Shown here: positions 1 through 6,812 of the stretch, piece after piece
Position numbering within the stretch: position 1 is the stretch's first letter
Layout: every line of letters starts with the position of its first letter
Origin: an uncultured Bacteroidales bacterium
GTDB taxonomy: Bacteria; Bacteroidota; Bacteroidia; Bacteroidales; UBA932
Direction of reading: 5' to 3'
NCBI GenBank assembly: GCA_945982095.1
Contig: CAMFRR010000006.1
Coordinates: 1-13,458, forward strand
DNA length: 13,458 bases
The notes under the pieces: generated by a model
Seen by the model: the letters and a program-made list of their open reading frames with translations, nothing else
The model's database searches: none
Told to the model about the DNA's origin: nothing
Made by a program: the position numbers and the translations under genes

Positions 1-937
1 CCAAAGCTACTCCGTAATAGTCTTCATAAATGTGACCCTTCTTGCCTTCAGGGCAGCCTGCAAGCCAGTTGCCGGTATAGATCTGAATGCCTGGCTGTGT
101 TGTAGTTACCTTGAGAGTGCGGCCGCTGGCAGGGGAGTACAGGAAGGCAGCATCGGCCAGCTGTCCCGGAGTGTAGCCGTCTATTACCCAGCAGGCATCA
201 TATCCCTTGCCATAGTTCAGGGCAGGGAAGTCCTGGTGAATATCTTTGCCAAGAGCCTTTGGTGTCACAAAGTCCATAGGAGTTCCGGCCACAGCCTCGC
301 TCTCGCCCAGAGGGATGAGAGTGTCGTCAGTAGGAAGATATTCTGCACAGCTTAGCTGCAGCTCATGCTCCAAAATATCACCGTTGCCTTCACCGTTCAG
401 GTTGAAATACGCATGGTTTGTAAGGTTTACGACGGTGTCGGCATCGCTCTCGGCGCTGAGGGTCAGAATGAGCTGATTCTCTTCTGTCCACTCATAACGG
501 GCGAGCACTTTCATGTTGCCTGGATAACCCATCTCCCCGTCCTCGGAGAAATACATGAATTCAACGGCGTTGCCCTCAATGCGGGATTCCCATATCTTGT
601 TCTGGAAGCCTTCAGGACCGCCGTGCAGATGGTTTGGACCGTTGTTGATGGGAAGTTGATAAGTCTTGCCGTCAATATCCAGATGACCTTTGCATATGCG
701 GTTGGCATAACGTCCGGGGATTTTGCCCGAACATGGGCCGTCCCCGAAATAGCTCTCGGCTTCAGGGTAGCCTATCACCACATCCGCCAGCTTGCCTTCT
801 TTGTCAGGAACATTGATTTCCACGATTGCAGCTCCTATTTCGCCCAGGACCACGCTCGCGCCCGAAGCATTCGTAATTGTATAGCGGTGGATGTCACGTC
901 CATCCTTTACCGCCCAGAGTTCTTTCTTTATATCCAT
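1..937 (-). CDS. galM: Aldose 1-epimerase (galactose mutarotase), 3' end off the window
   Basis: Interconverts alpha and beta anomers of aldohexoses such as galactose and glucose, feeding the Leloir pathway and glycolysis. Reading the minus strand from ATG at 937-935 gives an uninterrupted frame of 312 codons to the window edge, beginning MDIKKELWAVKDGRD. Family hallmarks visible: HLHGG near residues 103-107, with substrate-binding or catalytic histidines; TNHAYFNL near 173-180, with His175 as the likely catalytic acid; and YDACW near 246-250, with Asp247 as the likely sugar-binding acid. The frame stops after VAL with a single G of the next codon, just where the family usually has its catalytic Glu, so about 30-50 residues including the catalytic base lie outside. 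No signal peptide is seen, so it is probably cytoplasmic. It is divergent from the GH92 mannosidase, which fits sugar use. No in-frame ATG lies upstream in the intergenic region, which supports this start. Confidence 0.93.
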   Translation of the reverse strand, partial: MDIKKELWAVKDGRDIHRYTITNASGASVVLGEIGAAIVEINVPDKEGKLADVVIGYPEAESYFGDGPCSGKIPGRYANRICKGHLDIDGKTYQLPINNGPNHLHGGPEGFQNKIWESRIEGNAVEFMYFSEDGEMGYPGNMKVLARYEWTEENQLILTLSAESDADTVVNLTNHAYFNLNGEGNGDILEHELQLSCAEYLPTDDTLIPLGESEAVAGTPMDFVTPKALGKDIHQDFPALNYGKGYDACWVIDGYTPGQLADAAFLYSPASGRTLKVTTTQPGIQIYTGNWLAGCPEGKKGHIYEDYYGVAL

Positions 938-962
938 AACGTCATGATGTATTTCTTCTTTG

Positions 963-970
963 CGAATATA
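963..970 (-). promoter_or_regulatory. Candidate -7 box for galM
   Basis: On the minus strand these bases read TATATTCG, one mismatch from the Bacteroidetes -7 consensus TAnnTTTG. The box lies 26 bases upstream of the galM ATG. No clear TTTG -33 element is seen at the usual distance, so this is a weak call. Confidence 0.35.
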
Positions 971-979
971 AGCATTTTT

Positions 980-1006
980 TTTGTTCGCTTTAATTTTGTA
1001 TATTTG
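980..1006 (+). promoter_or_regulatory. Candidate promoter of the GH92 mannosidase gene
   Basis: A perfect TAnnTTTG box (TATATTTG, 999-1006) follows a TTTG at 980-983. The 15-base spacing is shorter than the usual 19 or so, so the -33 element is doubtful. Transcription would begin about 1012-1014, downstream of or at the TTG (1009) and ATG (1012) codons, which argues for translation starting at ATG 1036. Confidence 0.45.
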
Positions 1007-1035
1007 AATTGATGAGAAATCTAAAAAATAACATC

Positions 1036-3285
1036 ATGAAGCATTTATTCCAAACCATCATTCTTTTCGCTCTGGCCTGTTCCTGCAGCGTCGGAACTTC
1101 GGTCCGGGAACAGCAGGAGCCTGTGGATTATGTGAATCCGCTTATAGGCACCATGTCCAATTATGCACTTTCTTGCGGAAATACTTATCCGGCAATAGCA
1201 ATGCCTTGGGGCACCCATTTCTGGACGCCGCAGACAGGTAAGATGGGTGATGGATGGACATACACCTATACCGCTGAAAAGATCAGGGGTTTCAAGATGA
1301 CCCATCAACCAAGCCCATGGATTAATGACTACGGCCAGTTCAGCATAATGCCTGCAACAGCCGAGGCCACTATGGACGAGGAAAAGCGTGCCAGCTGGTT
1401 CTCCCACAAGGCAGAAACGGCAACTCCTTATTATTATAGCGTGTATCTTGCCGACCACGATACATTTGTGGAGCTCACCCCGACAGAGCGTGCCGCCATG
1501 TTCCGCATTACCTATCCTGAAAAGGATCGCTCATATCTTGTGGTGGATGCATTCGACGGCGGATCTTTCTGTGAGATTGAAGGAAACCGTATATATGGCT
1601 ACAGCGTCAAGAACAGCGGTGGCGTAAGCGACAATTTTAAACTTTGGTTCGTCATAGAATCCGACACTCCTTTCTCTGAGCTTGAGTTGCGTAAAAACGG
1701 TCATGCAGGAGCCCTTGTGGCCTTTGACAATACGGAACGCGGACAGCAGGTGAACCTTCGCGTTGCCGCATCCTTCATAAGCAAGGAACAGGCTTTGCAG
1801 AACCTGAAAGAACTGGGCAATGATGATTTCGACAGCCTCAAGGCAAAGGGTAAAGCCACCTGGAATTCTGTACTCTCACGTGTGGAAATCGAGGATAATG
1901 ATACAGACCGTCTGCGCACATTCTACAGCTGCCTCTACCGCAGCGTGCTCTTCCCTCGCGACCTGAGTGAAATAACAGCTGAAGGCAAGAGAGTTCACTA
2001 CAGTCCGCATGACGGTCAGGTCCATGATGGCTATCTTTTCAGCGACACTGGTCTTTGGGATACCTTCCGCTGCCTCTTTGCCCTGGTAGACCTGCTTTAT
2101 CCCGAGCAGGCTTCCAAAATGATGGAGGGCTTTGCCAACCATTATAGCGAAAGCGGTTTCATACCTGAGTGGAGCAGCCCGGGCCACAGAGGCTGCATGG
2201 TGGGCAACAACAGCGCTTCCGTAGTGGCTGAAGCCTATCTCAAAGGCTTGATAGGCAATGAAAATGATATTGATACTTTGTGGGAGGCTCTGGTAAAAGA
2301 TGCCCACGCTGTCCATCCTACAGTAAGTTCGTCCGGCCGCCTTGGCTGGGAATACTATGACAGCCTGGGTTATGTTCCAAATGACGTCGGAATCAACGAG
2401 AGCGCAGCAAGAACCCTGGAATATGCCTACAATGACTGGTGCATATACACTTTAGGCAAGGCTATGGGAAAAGATGAGGCCGAGCTGGCTCCATATGCAA
2501 AAGCTGCGTACAATTACAGGAATCTGTACCGTGCCGAGCATGGCCTTATGGGCGGACGCGCAGCTGACGGCAGTTTCCCTGCAGAGTTCAGCCCATTCAA
2601 GTGGGGCGGAGACTTTACCGAAGGCAATGCCCTGCATTATACTTGGAGCGTATTCCATGATCCGGCAGGCCTGGCAGCCCTTATGGGTGGAGAAGACAGA
2701 TTCAGGGCCTCCCTTGACCACATATTCGAGCTTCCTCCTGTATTCGACGATAGCTACTATGGTTTCACCATACACGAAATACGTGAGATGCAGATTATGA
2801 ACATGGGCAATTATGCTCACGGCAACCAGCCTATACAGCACGTGTTGTACCTCTATGACTGGTGCAAGGCTCCGTGGGTGGGCCAGCAGCGCATACGCGA
2901 GGTGATGGACAAGTTCTACACCACCTTGCCTGACGGATATTGCGGTGATGAGGACAATGGACAGACCAGTGCCTGGTATGTGTTCTCTGCCTTGGGCTTC
3001 TATCCTGTATGTCCTGTTTCTTGCGAATATGCCCTTGGTACCCCTCTGTTCAAGAAAGCCGTCCTTCACCTGCCTTCAGCTGATGTGACCTTGAATGCCC
3101 CTGCCAATTCAAGAAGCGCTTTCTATGTGGATGCCCTTAAACTGAACGGCAAGGATTACAGCAAGAACTATATTACCCATGACCAGCTGCTCAGCGGAGC
3201 AAGATTGGATTTTGAGATGAGTACACAGCCTAACACCACACGCGGCACGGCTGATTCGGATGCTCCTTATTCTTACTCCAAATAA
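1036..3285 (+). CDS. GH92 calcium-dependent exo-alpha-mannosidase, lipoprotein
   Basis: Removes terminal alpha-linked mannose from glycans (N-glycans or yeast-type mannans) by an inverting, Ca2+-dependent mechanism. The protein is 749 residues from ATG 1036, a normal GH92 length. The open frame extends back to TTG 1009, but only the start at 1036 gives a clean signal, MKHLFQTIILFALACSCS, with a lipobox at Cys15 (or Cys17). No acidic residues follow the cysteine as in the surface-export signal, so I infer a periplasm-facing lipoprotein. Family motifs: VNPLIGT after the signal; WDTFR at 341-345; TEGNA with the probable catalytic acid Glu529; HGNQP at 595-599; GDEDNGQ at 637-643 with the probable catalytic-base pair Asp638/Asp640; and SAWYVFSALGFYPV after it. 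The residue pair after HG in the 595-599 motif is Asn-Gln; as I recall, this region contacts the +1 sugar and varies with linkage preference, so linkage (1,2, 1,3, 1,4 or 1,6) cannot be assigned. No SusC/SusD pair is in the window, so it is not visibly part of a utilisation locus. Confidence 0.93.
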   Translation: MKHLFQTIILFALACSCSVGTSVREQQEPVDYVNPLIGTMSNYALSCGNTYPAIAMPWGTHFWTPQTGKMGDGWTYTYTAEKIRGFKMTHQPSPWINDYGQFSIMPATAEATMDEEKRASWFSHKAETATPYYYSVYLADHDTFVELTPTERAAMFRITYPEKDRSYLVVDAFDGGSFCEIEGNRIYGYSVKNSGGVSDNFKLWFVIESDTPFSELELRKNGHAGALVAFDNTERGQQVNLRVAASFISKEQALQNLKELGNDDFDSLKAKGKATWNSVLSRVEIEDNDTDRLRTFYSCLYRSVLFPRDLSEITAEGKRVHYSPHDGQVHDGYLFSDTGLWDTFRCLFALVDLLYPEQASKMMEGFANHYSESGFIPEWSSPGHRGCMVGNNSASVVAEAYLKGLIGNENDIDTLWEALVKDAHAVHPTVSSSGRLGWEYYDSLGYVPNDVGINESAARTLEYAYNDWCIYTLGKAMGKDEAELAPYAKAAYNYRNLYRAEHGLMGGRAADGSFPAEFSPFKWGGDFTEGNALHYTWSVFHDPAGLAALMGGEDRFRASLDHIFELPPVFDDSYYGFTIHEIREMQIMNMGNYAHGNQPIQHVLYLYDWCKAPWVGQQRIREVMDKFYTTLPDGYCGDEDNGQTSAWYVFSALGFYPVCPVSCEYALGTPLFKKAVLHLPSADVTLNAPANSRSAFYVDALKLNGKDYSKNYITHDQLLSGARLDFEMSTQPNTTRGTADSDAPYSYSK

Positions 3286-3297
3286 CAAGGTGTAAAT

Positions 3298-3340
3298 AAA
3301 AAATGGCCACCGCAGTCTCTCCGACCCGGTGGCCACTTTT
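3298..3340. terminator. Bidirectional rho-independent terminator
   Basis: A perfect 9-bp stem (TGGCCACCG 3304-3312 with CGGTGGCCA 3327-3335) encloses a 14-base loop. It is flanked by an A-run on the left (3298-3303) and CTTTT on the right (3336-3340). It lies between the convergent ends of the mannosidase (stop 3285) and pnp (stop 3358). The T-run is longer on the minus strand, so it should work best for pnp. Confidence 0.88.
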
Positions 3341-3357
3341 GTTATCAGTCCTCAGTC

Positions 3358-5670
3358 TTATTCGGCTTTAGGACCTTTGTGTGATGGCTTGCCGCCTTCG
3401 CGACGTGGGGCGCCTTCGCGGCGTGGGCCACGCTCTCCACCTTCACGGCGAGGGGCAGCTTCGCGACGTGGGCCTGCAGGACGCGGACGTCTTTCAGCCT
3501 CTACATATCCTTCCGGCTTAGGGGTAAGGGCACGCATAGACAGACGGAGCTTGTTGGTCTTGGCGTCAATCTCGAGCAGTTTGACATCTATTTCGTCGCC
3601 AACGCTCAGAACATCCTCCACCTTGTCGGTCTTGTTCCATGCAATCTCGCTTATATGAAGCAGGCCTTCTTTGCCAGGAAGTATCTCTACGAAAGCGCCG
3701 AACTCCAGTATAGAAACAACCTTTCCGTGGTAGGTCTCTCCAACCTCAGGAACTGCGCAAATGCCTTTGATCCAGTCGAGAGCCTTCTGCATAGCCTCTT
3801 TATCGTTGGAAGCAACGTCAACAACGCCCTCCGAACCACCGCCAGGCAGCGGCTCTTCGGTGATGGTGATTACTGTGCCTGTCTCTTTCTGTATCTTCTG
3901 TATGGTCTCGCCTCCCTTGCCTATGATAGCACCGATGAACTCGGAAGCTACACGGATCTGCTCAATGCGAGGAACGAATGGCTTGTAATCTTCACGTGGA
4001 GCAGGAAGGGTCTTAAGCATCTCGCCCATGATGTGAAGACGGCCCTGACGTGCTTGTTCAAGGGCTTGCTCGAGCACTTCGTAGCTCAGACCGTCCACCT
4101 TGATATCCATCTGGGTGGCAGTGATGCCGTCAGCTGTACCAGTTACCTTGAAGTCCATATCGCCCAGATGATCCTCATCGCCGAGAATATCGGTCAAGAT
4201 TGCATAACGCTCGTTAGGACGCTCCGCATCTGTAATAAGACCCATTGCAACGCCTGCTACAGGTTTCTTGATCTTAACGCCAGCATCCATGAGGGCGAGA
4301 CAACCGCCGCAAACGGAAGCCATTGAAGATGAACCGTTTGACTCGAGAATATCAGATACTACACGTACTGCATATGGGTTCTCTGGAGCCACAGGAACTA
4401 CAGCCTTGAGGGCACGCATGGCAAGGTTGCCATGGCCTATTTCACGACGTCCAACACCGCGCTGCGATTTGGCCTCTCCCGTTGCAAAAGGAGGGAAGTT
4501 GTAGTGGAGCACGAACTGCTGGTCATCCTGAATGAGTACCTCGTCGGTCTCTTTCATATCCATCTTGGTGCCGAGGGTCACTGTAGCAAGGCTCTGGGTC
4601 TCTCCGCGTGTAAAGATTGCGCTGCCGTGTGCACATGGCAGATAGTCAACCTCACACCATATAGGACGTACCTCAGCGCACTGGCGGCCGTCGAGACGCA
4701 CCTTCTCATCGAGAATCATATTGCGCATGGCCTCTTTCTCTACGGCGTGGTAGTAGCGGCCTACAAGGGCCTCAGTCTCTGCATAGGCCTCTTTCTCTTC
4801 GAGATTTGTAGGCTGTGGGAGTGTTGCGAGGAATTCTTCCTTGATTGCCTTGAAGCCATCCTCACGCTCGTGTTTAGGCTTGGCAGATTTGGCGAGTGCA
4901 TAGCACTTGTCATAGCAGAAGTCGTGAACGGCTGCCTTGAGAGCCTCATCCTCCACATCGTGAGGGTAGTCACGTTTGTTGATATCTGTGCCGAGCTCAG
5001 CCATGAGCTCTTTCTGTATACGGCAATGCTTCTTGATCTCTTCGTGTGCGAACTTGATGGCCTCGAGCATGTCGTGCTCAGATACCTCGTTGAGCTCGCC
5101 CTCAACCATCATGATGTTCTCTTCTGTGGCAGCAACCATCAGCTCAAGATCGCTCTGCGCCATCTGTGAGAAAGTAGGGTTGATTACGAATTCGCCGTTG
5201 ATGCGGCATACGCGAACCTCTGAGATAGGGCCGCCGAATGGAAGATCTGTGGTAGCGAGGGCGCAAGATGCGGCAAGGCCGGCGAGCGCGTCAGGCTGTA
5301 TGTCTTTCTCGGCTGAGATCAGGGTTACGTTCACAAATACCTCCAGATGGAAGTCATCAGGCCACAGAGGACGGATAGGACGGTCCACAAGACGTGAGAT
5401 AAGAATCTCATAATCAGATGATTTGCCCTCTCTCTTCATGAAACCGCCAGGAAAACGGCCTGCAGAATAGAATTTTTCTTTGTAATCTACGGTAAGAGGC
5501 ATGAAGTCAGTGCCTGGTTTCACCTCTTTGGCTGCGCATACTGTGGCGAGCAGCATTGTGCCACCCATTTTTATAACTGCGCTGCCGTCGGCCTGTTTAG
5601 CGAGTTTGCCGGTCTCGATTTCAATCACTCGTCCGTCAGACAGAGTGATGTTCTTTTTAATAATGTTCAT
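3358..5670 (-). CDS. pnp: Polyribonucleotide nucleotidyltransferase (PNPase) with Arg-rich tail
   Basis: Phosphorolytic 3'-to-5' exoribonuclease of mRNA decay, a homotrimeric cytoplasmic enzyme. The product is 770 residues from ATG 5670 ([14 protein letters not shown]). The frame stays open 31 codons further upstream, but that stretch lies in the rpsO-pnp spacer and does not look like protein. Visible domains: the first RNase PH domain (about 10-145, with [11 protein letters not shown]), a helical linker, the second RNase PH domain (about 330-550, with [11 protein letters not shown] and the catalytic-region [13 protein letters not shown]), a KH domain with IIGKGG near 581-586, and an S1 domain at about 644-714 ([10 protein letters not shown]). 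The last 56 residues or so (715-770) are an Arg/Gly/Pro-rich extension with repeated PRREG units, which E. coli PNPase lacks. Gene order rpsO then pnp matches the classical arrangement, but a terminator stands between them. A short hairpin (CTCCC/GGGAG, 5690-5704) sits in the leader; its significance is unclear. Confidence 0.97.
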   Translation of the reverse strand: MNIIKKNITLSDGRVIEIETGKLAKQADGSAVIKMGGTMLLATVCAAKEVKPGTDFMPLTVDYKEKFYSAGRFPGGFMKREGKSSDYEILISRLVDRPIRPLWPDDFHLEVFVNVTLISAEKDIQPDALAGLAASCALATTDLPFGGPISEVRVCRINGEFVINPTFSQMAQSDLELMVAATEENIMMVEGELNEVSEHDMLEAIKFAHEEIKKHCRIQKELMAELGTDINKRDYPHDVEDEALKAAVHDFCYDKCYALAKSAKPKHEREDGFKAIKEEFLATLPQPTNLEEKEAYAETEALVGRYYHAVEKEAMRNMILDEKVRLDGRQCAEVRPIWCEVDYLPCAHGSAIFTRGETQSLATVTLGTKMDMKETDEVLIQDDQQFVLHYNFPPFATGEAKSQRGVGRREIGHGNLAMRALKAVVPVAPENPYAVRVVSDILESNGSSSMASVCGGCLALMDAGVKIKKPVAGVAMGLITDAERPNERYAILTDILGDEDHLGDMDFKVTGTADGITATQMDIKVDGLSYEVLEQALEQARQGRLHIMGEMLKTLPAPREDYKPFVPRIEQIRVASEFIGAIIGKGGETIQKIQKETGTVITITEEPLPGGGSEGVVDVASNDKEAMQKALDWIKGICAVPEVGETYHGKVVSILEFGAFVEILPGKEGLLHISEIAWNKTDKVEDVLSVGDEIDVKLLEIDAKTNKLRLSMRALTPKPEGYVEAERRPRPAGPRREAAPRREGGERGPRREGAPRREGGKPSHKGPKAE
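3394..3472 (-). repeat. Degenerate tandem repeats encoding the PRREG tail of PNPase
   Basis: Four related GC-rich units of about 15-17 bases (plus-strand core CTTCGCGACGTGGG and variants), at about 3394-3410, 3412-3428, 3440-3455 and 3459-3472, encode PRREGG, PRREGA and PRREAA-type peptides. The spacing is irregular (18-28 bases), so they look like internal duplications within the tail. Such repeats could vary in number between strains. Confidence 0.75.
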
Positions 5671-5741
5671 TGTTACAGCTTTTAACCGCCTCCCCCAATG
5701 GGAGAAAAATTTATAATGTGATAATAGTGTGTCGGGTAGAG

Positions 5742-5776
5742 AAAAAAAGGGGCAGGATATCAAGTATCCCGTCCCC
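5742..5776 (-). terminator. Rho-independent terminator of rpsO
   Basis: On the minus strand a GC-rich hairpin (GGGG, bulged A, CGGGATA, loop CTTGA, TATCCTGCCCC; 5776-5749) is followed directly by seven T residues (5748-5742). It starts 13 bases after the rpsO stop. It should largely uncouple rpsO from pnp or act as an attenuator between them. Confidence 0.85.
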
Positions 5777-5788
5777 CTTATTGCTGTC

Positions 5789-6064
5789 TTATCGACGGAG
5801 ACCCAGCTCCTTGACGATAGCCCTGTATCTCTCGATGTCCTTGCGTTTGAGATAATCCAGAACGCTACGACGTTTACCTACGAGCTTCAGGAGTGCGCGG
5901 CGGGTGCCGTGGTCCTTCTTGTTGGTTTTGAGGTGCTCGGTGAGGTGAGCGATACGGTAAGTAAACAAAGCAACTTGACTCTCTGCAGAGCCGGTGTCTA
6001 CATTAGACTTTCCGTACTTCGCGAAAATCTCCTGCTTCTTCTCGGCTGCTAAATATTCTGCCAT
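5789..6064 (-). CDS. rpsO: 30S ribosomal protein S15 (uS15)
   Basis: Primary 16S rRNA-binding protein of the central domain of the small subunit. The 91-residue product ([18 protein letters not shown]...) matches the usual 88-91 residues. It carries the S15 landmarks: [34 protein letters not shown] with the His-Gly-turn and arginines that contact rRNA, and the C-terminal [10 protein letters not shown]...[12 protein letters not shown]. It has its own consensus promoter, a structured leader and its own terminator, so it can be expressed as a single-gene unit. S15 commonly represses its own translation through its leader, and the hairpins at 6091-6140 are a candidate site. Confidence 0.98.
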   Translation of the reverse strand: MAEYLAAEKKQEIFAKYGKSNVDTGSAESQVALFTYRIAHLTEHLKTNKKDHGTRRALLKLVGKRRSVLDYLKRKDIERYRAIVKELGLRR

Positions 6065-6090
6065 GATGCAAAAGGTTTTATTGGGTTAAT

Positions 6091-6140
6091 GTCCTGACGG
6101 GCTTTCCGTCACGGACCCTTGAGGGGACCTCCCCAAAAGG
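6091..6140 (-). promoter_or_regulatory. Structured rpsO leader with two adjacent hairpins, possible S15 autoregulatory element
   Basis: On the minus strand the predicted transcript starts with hairpin 1 (6140-6117): CCTT/AAGG outer stem, a 2x2 internal loop, a GGGG/CCCC inner stem and an AGGT loop. Hairpin 2 (6116-6091) follows with no gap: GTCC/GGAC plus TGACGG/CCGTCA with one bulged base and a five-base loop. About 26 unpaired AT-rich bases then lead to the ATG. Pairing is seen directly; the regulatory role is inferred from S15 biology. Confidence 0.55.
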
Positions 6141-6144
6141 ATTG

Positions 6145-6175
6145 CAAAGTTACGAAAAAGTTTTGTAAACACAAA
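6145..6175 (-). promoter_or_regulatory. Consensus Bacteroidetes promoter of rpsO
   Basis: On the minus strand TTTG (6175-6172) is followed after exactly 19 bases by TAACTTTG (6152-6145). These are perfect matches to the -33 TTTG and -7 TAnnTTTG elements at the usual spacing. The start of transcription is predicted near 6139-6141, giving a leader of about 75 bases before the ATG at 6064. It is the best promoter in the window. Confidence 0.9.
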
Positions 6176-6191
6176 GATAAACCTTATGCTT

Positions 6192-6812
6192 TTATTTCTT
6201 GATGTATTCCTGGTAATCCTCAAGCGAAGCCTCGATTACGCGATGTGCTTCCTCAGCTCCGTAAAGACCCATGAACCTGATGCGCTGCTTTGAATCTCCC
6301 GGAATGTCCTTGTAGGTGGTGAAATAGTGCACCAGACGGCGTGTGATGTCCTGAGGGAGTTCTTCAAGCTCGTTATACTGTGAATATACGGCATCAGCCT
6401 TCAGAACTGCGATAATCTTGTCATCGGCCTGGTCGTGGTCCAGCAGACGTATGCCGCCTATTGGTTTGCAGTGAACTATGATGTCGCCGTGGGTAACGTC
6501 CTTCTCGGTAAGCACGCATATGTCCAGAGGGTCACCGTCGCCTTTGACATCAGTGCGGGCTATCGCAAGATTTGAAAGGTGGGCCATGTGGTCACCGCAG
6601 TATGACTTTGGTACGAAGCCGTAAAGCGAAGGTACTATGTTGGAGAATTTCTGAGGACGGTCAAGCGAAAGGTAACCGCTCTCTTTGTCGAGCTCGTACT
6701 TGACCTGGTCTGTAGGGACTATCTCAATGAACACTTTGAACTTGTCGGTAGTTGGGTCACCGGGATCTATGCCGTGCCACGGATGGGCTTTCTTTACTTT
6801 TGAGTAATCCAT
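6192..6812 (-). CDS. ppa: Inorganic pyrophosphatase module, possible independent product
   Basis: Hydrolyses pyrophosphate to two phosphates, pulling biosynthetic reactions forward; a cytoplasmic Mg2+ enzyme. Starting at ATG 6812-6810 (MDYSKVKKAHPWHGI) the protein is 206 residues and complete, beginning as free-standing Bacteroidetes enzymes of this type do. The signature DGDPLDI (residues 92-98), the insertion between YCGD and DGDPLD, and VHYFTTYKDIPGDS fit the family. The same frame continues upstream into FolC without a stop. A -7-like box just upstream (6838-6845) would allow separate transcription of this part. The entry is nested in the fused frame and is offered as the alternative reading: a gene of its own. 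No terminator is visible between its stop and the rpsO promoter, so some read-through into rpsO is likely. Confidence 0.7.
   Translation of the reverse strand: MDYSKVKKAHPWHGIDPGDPTTDKFKVFIEIVPTDQVKYELDKESGYLSLDRPQKFSNIVPSLYGFVPKSYCGDHMAHLSNLAIARTDVKGDGDPLDICVLTEKDVTHGDIIVHCKPIGGIRLLDHDQADDKIIAVLKADAVYSQYNELEELPQDITRRLVHYFTTYKDIPGDSKQRIRFMGLYGAEEAHRVIEASLEDYQEYIKK

Noticed and set aside
365..1012. 215-codon plus-strand open frame at the left end, plus smaller ones
   Set aside because: It is the antisense shadow of galM; the minus strand gives a complete run of family motifs.
2452..3069. 205-codon minus-strand open frame inside the GH92 gene
   Set aside because: It is a shadow of the mannosidase, which has catalytic motifs across this stretch.
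1..3285. A polysaccharide utilisation locus around the GH92 mannosidase
   Set aside because: No SusC/SusD homologues or sensor-regulator genes are in the window; only the mannosidase and galM are adjacent.
3394..3472. Possible CRISPR-like or regulatory direct repeats
   Set aside because: The units are short, unevenly spaced and in frame; they encode the Arg-rich tail of PNPase.
5671..5763. N-terminal 31-codon extension of PNPase
   Set aside because: It reads through the rpsO terminator region and the pnp leader, and homologues begin at MNIIKK-type sequences.
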